This document shows, one piece after another, positions 37,574-45,399 of a DNA stretch of 64,000 bases. How positions within the stretch are numbered: the first letter of the stretch is position 1; the number at the start of each line of letters is the position of its first letter. The notes beneath the pieces are model-generated. The model was not told the DNA's origin. It did not search any database and saw only the letters and a list, made by a program, of their open reading frames with translations. A program made the position numbers and the translations under genes. Origin of the DNA: Thermodesulfovibrionia bacterium (GTDB lineage Bacteria > Nitrospirota > Thermodesulfovibrionia > UBA6902); the NCBI GenBank assembly GCA_020053105.1, contig JAGVNU010000030.1:23238-87237 (forward strand), read 5' to 3'.

Positions 37574-38272
37574 ATAGCGGATTCAATTGCACTACTGTCT
37601 TTGTTAATAGGCCTTGAATTAGTCCTCGGGGTAGACAACGTTCTGGTGATCGCCATCTTCGTGGGACGCCTGGAGGAGTCACAGAGAAACAGGGCAAGGC
37701 TTCTGGGTTTAAGCCTTGCCCTGATCGCCAGGATTGTGATGCTTGTCATCGTCCTGGCCCTTGCCAGTCTGACAAACCCGGTCATATGGAATTTATCGGC
37801 CAGGGATTTGATCCTGCTTGCGGGCGGGCTGTTTCTGTTGTATAAGGCGGTGCGGGAGATACATCATACAGTTGAGCTGAGGGAAGAGGCGGAGATGGCC
37901 GCGAGGAAGAGCCCGGGTAATTATTTCAATATCATTCTGCAGATCGTGCTTTTAGACATCGTATTTTCCATTGATTCAGTAATAACAGCCGTTGGATTAA
38001 CGAATAAATTGTGGGTCATTATAGTCTCGGTGCTGGTGTCTTTTGCCGCTATTCTCGCTTATGCAAAACCTATCGGCGAATATATCATCCGGCACCCGGC
38101 GCTGAAGATCCTGGCCCTGTCGTTTCTGATAACCATCGGCGTGACCATCTTTATGGAAGGAATGCACAAGCATGTTCCCAAGGCCTATATTTACCTGCCG
38201 ATGGGGTTCGCGTTATTGGTGGAGATACTGCAGATGAGATATGCATTTAAAAAGAAGGCCCTGCGGCTGTAA
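37574..38272 (+). CDS. TerC-family membrane protein, apparent AUA start
   Basis: TerC proteins are multi-pass membrane proteins linked to metal-ion efflux and metallation. This one shows GLELVLGVDNVLVIAIF, DIVFSIDSVITAVG and GVTIFMEG, the acidic motifs of the family, within about seven membrane segments. The best start is ATA at 37574: AAGGAGA ends 6 bases upstream and the resulting M-ADSIALLSLLIGLE opening matches TerC N-termini (232 residues). The nearest ordinary start is TTG at 37601, which would cut 9 residues from the first helix and has no Shine-Dalgarno. An ATG-to-ATA mutation or sequencing error is possible. Confidence 0.88.
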   Translation: MADSIALLSLLIGLELVLGVDNVLVIAIFVGRLEESQRNRARLLGLSLALIARIVMLVIVLALASLTNPVIWNLSARDLILLAGGLFLLYKAVREIHHTVELREEAEMAARKSPGNYFNIILQIVLLDIVFSIDSVITAVGLTNKLWVIIVSVLVSFAAILAYAKPIGEYIIRHPALKILALSFLITIGVTIFMEGMHKHVPKAYIYLPMGFALLVEILQMRYAFKKKALRL

Positions 38273-38295
38273 CTGTAAACAATTTGAGACGGGGT

Positions 38296-39654
38296 CTATG
38301 CTTCCAATCCGTATTTTTTCAGTTTTCTCCAGAGCGACACCCTGTCTATGCCGAGTATCTGCGCTGCAAGTGTTTTATTTTCTCCGGCCTCTTTTAATAC
38401 CCACTTTATATAAGACTCTTCCTGCTCCTGAAGAGACGGGATCTTGCCTTCTTTTTTCCTGAAAGTCCTGATGCTCAATTCCCTTAAATCCTCCGGCAGA
38501 TGGACCACCTCGATTGCATTGCCGTTTGAAAGCGCGACACCCCTTTCCATGATATTTTCCAGTTCCCTTACATTGCCCGGGAAATCATAATTCATCAAAA
38601 GGCCTATTACATCCGGAGATATTTCAGAAACGTCCTTTTTCATAAGAGTCGCATACTTTTTTAAAAAATAATAGCTTAAAAAAGGGATATCGTCTTTTCG
38701 CTCCGACAAAGGGGGAATAAACAAAGAGACAACGTTTATCCTGAAATAAAGGTCCTGCCTGAAAAGCCCCTCTTTTATCGCGCCCTGTATGTCCCTGTTG
38801 GTGGCAGCCACGAACCGGACATCGGCTTTTATTGAGGCAGTCCCCCCGAGCCGCAGGAACTCTTTCTCCTGAATCGCCCTTAAAATCTTGACCTGCATGG
38901 AAGGCGGCATCTCCACTATCTCATCAAGGAATAAAGTGCCGCCTGAGGCCATTTCTATCAACCCTTTTTTCATCTCGTTGGCCCCTGTAAACGCACCCTT
39001 TTCATGTCCGAAGAGTTCATTCGACAGAAGCTCCTCAGTAAAAGCGCCGCAGTTGATCGCGAAAAAAGGCCCTTCTGCGCGGCTGCTGTTAAAATGTATA
39101 TACCTTGCCATCAATTCCTTCCCGGTACCGCTCTCCCCCCTCAGCAGGACATTGCAATCCGTAGGCGCTATCTGCCGCGCGGTATCGAGGAGCCTCTGCA
39201 TATTGACATCCTGGGTCACTATCTTGACCTTCCCCTCATATCTCTCCAGTTGCTCCCTTAACTGAGCATTCTCTTTTTTCAGCCTGACTTTTTCAAAGGC
39301 CTCCTTTACTATCTTTCTGACTTCGTCGAGTTTGAAGGGCTTTGTTATGTAGTCATAAGCCCCTTCTTTCATGGCCATAATGGCTGACTGGACCGTTGCA
39401 TAACCGGTCATCATGATCACCTCGGTATCGGGATAGATATTCCGGCATTTCTCGAGTATCTGCGCGCCGTCCACTTTTTCCATCCGCAGATCGGTAAGCA
39501 CAACATCAAATTCCTGATTATCGAGAATCTTTAAAGCATTAGGCCCGCTGTTTGCCCCGACAACCTCATATCCTTCTTTTTTCATGGCGTGCACTAAATT
39601 TCTAAGTGCAATTTTTTCATCTTCTACGATCAGCATTCTTGTCTTGCCGTTCAT
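38296..39654 (-). CDS. NtrC-family sigma-54-dependent response regulator
   Basis: A 452-residue activator. Receiver domain 1-125 (IVEDE, phosphoacceptor Asp in VVLTDLRM, YITKPFKLDEV), AAA+ domain about 140-375 with GESGTGKE Walker A and the sigma-54 loop GAFTGA, and a C-terminal Fis-type helix-turn-helix (LAAQILGIDRVSLWRKLKKYG). It should bind enhancer sites and open sigma-54 promoters when phosphorylated. Its ATG overlaps the stop of the REC-Lon gene (4 bases), so the two are made together. Its kinase is probably one of the HBM-type kinases nearby. Confidence 0.95.
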   Translation of the reverse strand: MNGKTRMLIVEDEKIALRNLVHAMKKEGYEVVGANSGPNALKILDNQEFDVVLTDLRMEKVDGAQILEKCRNIYPDTEVIMMTGYATVQSAIMAMKEGAYDYITKPFKLDEVRKIVKEAFEKVRLKKENAQLREQLERYEGKVKIVTQDVNMQRLLDTARQIAPTDCNVLLRGESGTGKELMARYIHFNSSRAEGPFFAINCGAFTEELLSNELFGHEKGAFTGANEMKKGLIEMASGGTLFLDEIVEMPPSMQVKILRAIQEKEFLRLGGTASIKADVRFVAATNRDIQGAIKEGLFRQDLYFRINVVSLFIPPLSERKDDIPFLSYYFLKKYATLMKKDVSEISPDVIGLLMNYDFPGNVRELENIMERGVALSNGNAIEVVHLPEDLRELSIRTFRKKEGKIPSLQEQEESYIKWVLKEAGENKTLAAQILGIDRVSLWRKLKKYGLEA

Positions 39655-41675
39655 TTTATCAGCACCATATCAACAATATCTTCGACCCTGTCCACCAGAT
39701 GAATTTCGAGCCCCTTTTTAACATCCGCGGGAAGACCTTCAATATTCACATTGTTCCTCGACGGCAATATCACTGTACTCACCCCTGCCCTGCGCGCAGC
39801 CAGAAGCTTTTCCTTTATCCCTCCGACAGGAAGTATTCTTCCGCTCAGGGTCAATTCGCCTGACACAGCCACATCCCTTTTTGCCGGCCTTCCGGTCAAT
39901 AGCGAGATCAGGGAGATCACGATAGTTGCGCCTGCGGAAGGCCCGTCCTTGGGGATAGCTCCTGCAGGGACATGGACATGGATGTCCTGCAATTCAAAGA
40001 AGTTCTCGTCGATATTAAAAGAAACGGCGTTGCTTCTTATATAGCTCAGTGCGGCCTGCGCGGATTCACGCATGACAGTGCCGAGCGAACCCGTCAAAAT
40101 AAGTTCTCCTTTTCCCTTCATCTTGGCCGCCTCGACAAAAATAATGGCGCCTCCTGTTTCGGTCCATACGAGTCCGGTTGTAACGCCGACGCGGTTCTTC
40201 TCGTCCGCTACTTCAAAGTAATATTTTTTCGATCCAAGATATTTCTCTACAAGCTCAGGCGTTATCCTTAATACCTCTTCACCTTCCTTTGGAAACGAAG
40301 AGGCCCGGGCGGATTTCTGGACATGCTCAGCGGCTATTTTCCTGCACATGGCGGCAATCTGCCTTTCGAGATTTCTTATGCCTGCCTCATGGGTATATTC
40401 CTGAATGATCTTTAATACAGCCCCGGAAGAAAATTCCGGAGGAAACTCCGACAGGCCCTTTTCATGTATCTGTTTTGGAACAATATACCTCATGGCGATA
40501 TTCGCTTTTTCATCTTCCGTGTAACCCGAGAATTCTATTATTTCCATCCGGTCTCTAAGGGCGGCCTGAATATTGTCCGCGACATTTGCCGTTACAATAA
40601 ACATGACACTTGAAAGGTCAAAAGGCACGTCGACATAATGGTCGATGAAATTCAGGTTCTGCTCCGGGTCAAGGACCTCAAGCAAGGCTGACGCAGGGTC
40701 CCCCTTAAAATCCTGTCCCACCTTGTCCAGTTCATCGAGCATAATAACAGGATTGGACGATTCAACCCTGTTGATCTCATCGAGAATGCGCCCGGGCATG
40801 GCGCCTGCGTATGTCCTCCTGTGCCCCCTTATTTCAGCCTCGTCTTTGACACCGCCGAGTGAAATCCTGGCGAATTTCCTTCCAAGCGCATCTGCTATCG
40901 CCCTGCCCAGCGACGTCTTTCCTGTTCCGGGCGGGCCTGCAAAACAGAGCACAGAGCCTTTTGTAGAGCGGGTTGAAAATTTTTTCTCAAGCGCCTTTTT
41001 TACAACCGAACGGACGTCCTCGAGTTTAAACGGTTTTGCAATATAGTGAAAAGCGCCTTTCTTTATCGCATCCACGGCAGTATCTACGGAGGCAAAGCCG
41101 GTGATCATTATGACCTGCGTGTCGGGGTATTTATGTTTTGCCTTTTCCAGGACGTCTGTCCCGCTTATCTTCGGCATCTTGAGGTCGGTGATTACAACGT
41201 CAAAATCAAAATCCTCCAGCCTCTGAAAAGCCTCTTCCCCACTGCCGGCGGTGGCTATTGAATAACCTTCTTTTTTCAGCATATGCTCCAGATTCCGAAC
41301 GACTATGGACTCATCATCAACTATCAGTATCCGGGGGTTTTTGTTGGCCACAAGTATCTTGACAGCCAGATGCTCCAGTATCCTTTCTTTAATGCCCGTC
41401 AATCCGTAATGTCTTTCATCAAGGATCTTCTGCGCCCTGGCAAGGTCCAGATTGTCTTCTGTTTTTTTGTTCCAGGGCAGTCTTGTAAGATAGTCAATAT
41501 AGGCAAGCCCGATTGTATATTCTGCTACTGCGGGACTGATCTTTGACAGCATCTCGAACTCATTGTTGGCCACGAGTTGGACCTTGGGCGGCATTTTGGC
41601 GGCATTGATCTTCTGCCGCAACTCCTCCACGGCTTCAGACTGAATTTTTTCGTCCGATTTTTTGAAGATACCCAT
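39651..41675 (-). CDS. Lon-type protease with inserted response-regulator receiver domain
   Basis: A 674-residue protease with an unusual order. Residues 1-106 match the helical region just before the AAA+ domain of Lon (INAAKMPP, YIDYLTRLPWNKKTED, HYGLTGIKERILEHLAVK); the usual LON substrate-binding domain is absent. Residues 115-230 are a complete receiver domain (D120/D121, phosphoacceptor D164, T192, K214). Then the Lon AAA+ module: Walker A GPPGTGKT 247-254, Walker B LDEL with D314/E315, sensor N364. The S16 protease domain follows with the dyad S580 (KDGPSAGA) and K621. All catalytic residues are present, so it should be an active ATP-dependent protease whose assembly or substrate access is gated by phosphorylation. 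Co-transcribed with an NtrC-type regulator. Confidence 0.93.
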   Translation of the reverse strand: MGIFKKSDEKIQSEAVEELRQKINAAKMPPKVQLVANNEFEMLSKISPAVAEYTIGLAYIDYLTRLPWNKKTEDNLDLARAQKILDERHYGLTGIKERILEHLAVKILVANKNPRILIVDDESIVVRNLEHMLKKEGYSIATAGSGEEAFQRLEDFDFDVVITDLKMPKISGTDVLEKAKHKYPDTQVIMITGFASVDTAVDAIKKGAFHYIAKPFKLEDVRSVVKKALEKKFSTRSTKGSVLCFAGPPGTGKTSLGRAIADALGRKFARISLGGVKDEAEIRGHRRTYAGAMPGRILDEINRVESSNPVIMLDELDKVGQDFKGDPASALLEVLDPEQNLNFIDHYVDVPFDLSSVMFIVTANVADNIQAALRDRMEIIEFSGYTEDEKANIAMRYIVPKQIHEKGLSEFPPEFSSGAVLKIIQEYTHEAGIRNLERQIAAMCRKIAAEHVQKSARASSFPKEGEEVLRITPELVEKYLGSKKYYFEVADEKNRVGVTTGLVWTETGGAIIFVEAAKMKGKGELILTGSLGTVMRESAQAALSYIRSNAVSFNIDENFFELQDIHVHVPAGAIPKDGPSAGATIVISLISLLTGRPAKRDVAVSGELTLSGRILPVGGIKEKLLAARRAGVSTVILPSRNNVNIEGLPADVKKGLEIHLVDRVEDIVDMVLIK

Positions 41676-41701
41676 TTCCTAACGATAATAACCCAACCAT
41701 G

Positions 41702-41714
41702 TTGCATAATGCAA
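41702..41714. promoter_or_regulatory. candidate operator palindrome
   Basis: TTGCATAATGCAA is a perfect 6+1+6 inverted repeat 27 bases upstream of the REC-Lon start. Further ATGCAA copies occur downstream in the same intergenic region. It could bind the co-transcribed NtrC-type regulator. Confidence 0.4.
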
Positions 41715-41939
41715 TCTCCGGCAATTCAGATGCAACGATATTTTTATATGGCCCCGCATTAATACTCAAAGGCCCGATATTAAGAGTTGAAACCCGGTGA
41801 AATATTCACCTCAAATTAGCCGTTTAAGTGCTTCCTATTTTATGGCAGATGCAAAATGCAACGGTTATCAATATTTCTCCAACTGCCTGTCATCCGAATA
41901 AAACATTTTAAAACAAGGAGATAAATTGTTTTTGTCTTC

Positions 41940-41955
41940 CGGCACGGATATTGAT
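41940..41955 (+). promoter_or_regulatory. weak sigma-54-like promoter
   Basis: CGGCACGGATATTGAT resembles TGGCACG-N4-TTGCA, but the first T is C and the -12 GC is GA. The GG-N10 spacing is right. It lies 62 bases upstream of the AEAGE-motif gene and close to an NtrC-type activator gene. The altered GC makes it doubtful. Confidence 0.25.
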
Positions 41956-42017
41956 ATAACCAAATCATCAAAGAAGAAAAAAACTTAAAACAGCAAATAC
42001 CTGGAAAGGAGATGAAA

Positions 42018-42197
42018 ATGATAAAACTTCTAAAAAAATTAGAGGATGTTTATGCAGCAGCCGCTTTCGCAGAAGCAGGCGAACACGAAACAGCAAGAGA
42101 AATCATGAGAGAGGAGAAGAGGACTGAGAAGAGAGATCAGATTACACCCAGGCCGCGCATTCAGTTAAGGGCCTCCGGAAGAGACCGGAAAAATTAA
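42018..42197 (+). CDS. small AEAGE-motif protein
   Basis: A 59-residue protein from the ATG at 42018 (AAGGAG ends 6 bases upstream; the ATG at 42012 touches the Shine-Dalgarno). Its first 27 residues contain LLKKLEDVYAAAAFAEAGE followed by HETAREI, nearly the same as the N-terminus of the next gene product. The rest is a charged tail. It looks like a free-standing copy of the N-terminal helix found on the neighbouring Usp-like protein, probably a docking or regulatory peptide. Function unknown. Confidence 0.7.
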   Translation: MIKLLKKLEDVYAAAAFAEAGEHETAREIMREEKRTEKRDQITPRPRIQLRASGRDRKN

Positions 42198-42228
42198 ACA
42201 GTAATTTCCTTGCACTCAGGGAGATGAC

Positions 42229-42708
42229 ATGAAAAAGTTGATAAAAAAATTTGAAGATGCGATGTGTGCAGCGGCCTTTGCAGAGGCAGGAGAATTTGAA
42301 ACTGCAAGGGAAATTGCAAAGGGAAGACAGAAGGTGCTGCTTACATTAACAGGAAATGTCTCTGACAGGAAATCATTTAAATATGCGCTTAATATCTGCA
42401 GGCGCATAGGCGCAGGGCTTGAGATCCTGAACATATCAAAGAATGATGAAATGCTTCAGATGTTAAAAGAATTCCAGAATGAACTGAAGAGAGGGGGTGT
42501 CGCGTGCGAGATTTTTCAGGAGAGTGGCTGCATAAAGGAGGCCATCATTCACCACACGGGAAAAAGGGGTGATATCCAGTTTGTGGTCGTTGAATCGTCA
42601 GATGCCTTAAATATTAAATGCAAAAAGGATGACAGAGAGCTTTCAAAAATTTGGGAGGGACTAAAGTGCCCTCTGGTCCTGGTTTCCGGGACGGGGCTTA
42701 AGATTTAA
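42229..42708 (+). CDS. Usp-like protein with N-terminal AEAGE helix
   Basis: A 159-residue protein. Residues 1-29 hold KKLIKKFEDAMCAAAFAEAGE plus FETAREI, shared with the preceding 59-residue protein. Residues 35-159 resemble a divergent universal-stress-type alpha/beta domain: strand VLLTLTG, the DRKSFKYALNIC helix, IQFVVVES, and a closing CPLVLVSG strand. The ATP loop G-2x-G-9x-G of ATP-binding Usps is not evident. GGGAGATGAC precedes the ATG. It is the second gene of the plus-strand TauE/Usp operon. Confidence 0.75.
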   Translation: MKKLIKKFEDAMCAAAFAEAGEFETAREIAKGRQKVLLTLTGNVSDRKSFKYALNICRRIGAGLEILNISKNDEMLQMLKEFQNELKRGGVACEIFQESGCIKEAIIHHTGKRGDIQFVVVESSDALNIKCKKDDRELSKIWEGLKCPLVLVSGTGLKI

Positions 42709-42739
42709 TAACCAATATTTAATGACCAAGGAGGGAAAT

Positions 42740-42991
42740 ATGTCACACAGCAATGTAAAAAGAAAGCCGGTCGGCAAGATGGTGCTGATGGGCGTAATAT
42801 CAGTGACGCTTTATGCGCTGCTGTTGTTAAAGCAGGATGTTATTAACGAGTATATCGGTCAAGGCGGCATGTATGCGTTCCTGCCGATAATAACGGCATT
42901 CTTATTCTCATTTGTTCACGGCACATTTACGGGCGACTTCTGGACAGTTATGGGTGTAGAGGCCGCAAAGAAGAAGAAGGAGGTAAAATAA
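42740..42991 (+). CDS. small two-helix membrane protein next to TauE
   Basis: An 83-residue protein from the ATG at 42740 (AAGGAGG upstream; the ATG at 42722 lies before that ribosome-binding site). Two predicted membrane segments (VLMGVISVTLYALLLL and YAFLPIITAFLFSFVHG) are followed by a Lys-rich tail. It ends one base before the TauE start, so it is translationally coupled and is probably an accessory subunit of that transporter. The function is not known. Confidence 0.75.
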   Translation: MSHSNVKRKPVGKMVLMGVISVTLYALLLLKQDVINEYIGQGGMYAFLPIITAFLFSFVHGTFTGDFWTVMGVEAAKKKKEVK

Positions 42992-42992
42992 C

Positions 42993-44081
42993 ATGCACGA
43001 TATAGCACAAGTAGCGTCAAACTTTATAAATCTTGATATCATGACTATTTCGTACCTGTTTTTTGTCGGGTTTGTCGGAGGTCTCGTAAGCGGGTTCATT
43101 GGTTCAGGAGGAGCATTCGTGCTCACACCGGCCATGATGAGTCTTGGAGTGCCCGGACTTGTTGCAGTGGCAAGCAACATGTGCCACAAATTTCCCAAGG
43201 CACTTATCGGCTCTATCAAGCGGGCAAAATACGGACAGGTTGATGTGAAAATGGGAATTGTTCTCGGCATTTCTGCCGAAGCCGGAGTTCTTTACGGCGC
43301 GCACATTCAGGAGAGCATCAAAAAGTCATTCGGAGAGGCAGGTTCCAATCTTTATGTCAGCGTGGCCTTTGTGGTAATACTTGCTATAGTTGGCGGTTTT
43401 GTATTATATGACGCATGGAAGACCTACAAATCCGGAAATACCAACGAAGAAGAAAAGGTCACCAAGCTTGCGCTCTGGGTCCAATCCATTAACATTCCCG
43501 GCACAATGGTTTATTTCAAATGTCTGAATGCAAAGATTTCAGTTCTCTTCACCATCCCTCTTGGATTTGCAACCGGAATGCTGGCGGCAACAATTGCGGT
43601 AGGCGGGTTCATCGGGGTGCCTGCCATGATTTACGTCCTGGGCGCTCCAAGTCTCCTGGCTTCTGCAACTGAACTGGTAATAGCTTTTGTAATGGGACTC
43701 GGCGGCTCATTTAAATTTGCACTGCACGGACTCGTTGATATCAGGCTGGCCATGATTATCCTTGCAGGCTCTCTCTTCGGCATTCAGCTCGGAGCAATTG
43801 GGACGACTTATGTAAAGCCGTTCATGATTAAGGTTGTCATGGGCACAATTATGGTCATCGTCCTGTTCAGCCGTGGCTTGATGGTGCCTGTTTATCTCTC
43901 GGAGCTGGGCTTAATACAGACCTTGAGTGAAGGCACAGTGAAGATAATGAAAAACACAAGCTTCGGCATAATGATAACCGCATTGCTTTTGGGAGCATTC
44001 ATAGTGCTGCGCGCGATGTGGCAGGGGAAAAAGGCGGAGCAATTGGCAACGCAGGAAGCATACGAGCATGGTAAAATATAG
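42993..44081 (+). CDS. TauE/SafE-family anion (sulfite-type) exporter
   Basis: A 362-residue membrane protein of about nine to ten segments. The glycine-rich family repeats are visible: GFVGGLVSGFIGSGGAFVL near the N-terminus and AATIAVGGFIGVPAMIYVLG in the middle. TauE/SafE members export sulfite, sulfoacetate and other organosulfur or carboxylate anions; the substrate cannot be read from sequence. An unusually long cytoplasmic loop lies near residues 135-165. It sits between an accessory membrane protein and a double Usp (2-base gap), so the three probably work together. Confidence 0.9.
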   Translation: MHDIAQVASNFINLDIMTISYLFFVGFVGGLVSGFIGSGGAFVLTPAMMSLGVPGLVAVASNMCHKFPKALIGSIKRAKYGQVDVKMGIVLGISAEAGVLYGAHIQESIKKSFGEAGSNLYVSVAFVVILAIVGGFVLYDAWKTYKSGNTNEEEKVTKLALWVQSINIPGTMVYFKCLNAKISVLFTIPLGFATGMLAATIAVGGFIGVPAMIYVLGAPSLLASATELVIAFVMGLGGSFKFALHGLVDIRLAMIILAGSLFGIQLGAIGTTYVKPFMIKVVMGTIMVIVLFSRGLMVPVYLSELGLIQTLSEGTVKIMKNTSFGIMITALLLGAFIVLRAMWQGKKAEQLATQEAYEHGKI

Positions 44082-44083
44082 CA

Positions 44084-44938
44084 ATGGGTTTATACCGTAA
44101 GATACTCGTTGCCTTTGACGGATCAGAATCAAGCGTGAATGCCCTTTTACAGGCATTCACGCTTGCCAATGACGAAAAGTGCTGGATAACCGTCGCTACC
44201 ATAGTCCCGTCGTACGAAGGCGACCTCGATCTTACCGGAGTAAAGGACATTCATGAAACCCTCAGGCACACCGGAGAAGTAATCTCATCCAAAGCAAAGA
44301 CAATTGCAGATAAGGAAAGGGCCCTCATAAAAACAGTGGTTGAAGAAGGACCGCCTTTTGAAAAACTGGTTGAAATTGCGGAAACTGAAAACGCCGGGAT
44401 CATTGTCATGGGCAGACGGGGAATGTCCCGTCTTGAGAGGGCCTTTGTAGGCAGCGTTACGGCGCGCGTCATTGGACACAGCACAAGAGATGTGCTGGTC
44501 GTGCCGGAGCATGCGGCAATCGAATGGAAAAATATCCTTATTACGACTGACGGCTCAAAATACAGTGAGGCAGCCTCGAAGAAGGCGATAGCTTTCGCAA
44601 AGGCATACGGCGGGGAATTAAAGGTCCTTTCTGTGGTGGATGTCCCCCCGGAATTAAATGCAGAATCTCCGGCAACCGTGGAAAAGCTGATTAAAAAGGC
44701 AAAGGGATATGTCGAGGTTGTGAAGAAACTGGCGGAGGAGGCAAATGTAAGGACAGAGACCTTTGTGAGAGAAAGCGAAGCCTATCAGATAATAACCAGT
44801 ATTGCAAGAGAGCAAAATGTGGGGACTGTTGTAATGGGATCACACGGAAGGACCGGCCTGAAAAGACTCCTCATGGGAAGCGTTACCGAGAAGGTCATAG
44901 GACATACACTCTGCCCCGTGCTTGTTGTAAAACCCTGA
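44084..44938 (+). CDS. tandem universal stress protein
   Basis: A 284-residue protein with two Usp domains (about 1-143 and 145-284). Each opens with a KILVAFDGS / NILITTDGS strand and has the ATP-binding G-2x-G-9x-G(S/T) loop (MGRRGMSRLERAFVGSVT; MGSHGRTGLKRLLMGSVT), so both halves probably bind ATP. It follows TauE by 2 bases. The frame ends in TGA at 44936, after which the same frame continues into a third, start-less Usp half. Confidence 0.9.
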   Translation: MGLYRKILVAFDGSESSVNALLQAFTLANDEKCWITVATIVPSYEGDLDLTGVKDIHETLRHTGEVISSKAKTIADKERALIKTVVEEGPPFEKLVEIAETENAGIIVMGRRGMSRLERAFVGSVTARVIGHSTRDVLVVPEHAAIEWKNILITTDGSKYSEAASKKAIAFAKAYGGELKVLSVVDVPPELNAESPATVEKLIKKAKGYVEVVKKLAEEANVRTETFVRESEAYQIITSIAREQNVGTVVMGSHGRTGLKRLLMGSVTEKVIGHTLCPVLVVKP

Positions 44939-45238
44939 CCCGGACTTTTTGACCCGCATATTTTTGTTTTCAATAACATAAAGAAAAGTCTTTTCCTGGA
45001 AGCACAGAAAATTACTGATACGGCAAAGAGGATTGCTTCAAAGAACGGGACATCCATCAAAGTTGAGATACTCGAAGGCCACCCGGCGGAGCAAATCATA
45101 GAGACTGCAAAGAAGTCAGATAATGATTTGATTGTCATGGGAAGCTATGGATGGAGAGGCGTTGACAAGGCAATTATAGGGAGCACTGCTGAGAGGGTTG
45201 TTGTTCATGCATCCTGCCCTATATTGGTTGCCAGGTAA
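44939..45238 (+). pseudogene. universal stress protein remnant (third domain, no start)
   Basis: Directly after the TGA of the tandem Usp gene and in the same frame, 99 codons run to TAA at 45236-45238. The later part is clearly the C-terminal half of a Usp domain: KVEILEGHPAEQIIETAKK, LIVMGSYGWRGVDKAIIGS and a SCPILVAR end. The first strand and ATG are missing. It is a decayed Usp, or reached only by stop-codon readthrough. No SECIS-type hairpin follows the UGA. Confidence 0.7.
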
Positions 45239-45399
45239 TATGAAATAAAAGGCCGCAGAACAGCTCTTCGATCAGCAAATGGTCCCCCCCTGGGCACGAC
45301 TCGACGGGACTGTCTGCTTGTTCCAAATTAAACCACACCACACCTGACTCTTTATCAAAAACCAAAAATATTGTATCTTAGAGATTACCATTGAAAAAG

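Larger units (their letters stand above)
41676..42017. other. divergent control region between REC-Lon and the AEAGE/Usp operon
   Basis: About 340 non-coding bases. They hold a TTGCATAATGCAA palindrome (41702-41714), three further ATGCAA copies (41730-41735, 41849-41854, 41856-41861; two extended to ATGCAACG), and a sigma-54-like element at 41940-41955. This density of one hexamer suggests operator sites for a regulator serving both directions. Confidence 0.5.

Noticed and set aside
44936..44975. UGA at the end of the tandem Usp gene as selenocysteine
   Set aside because: No hairpin follows at the required distance and no Usp homologue has Cys there; a normal stop with a decayed extra domain is simpler.
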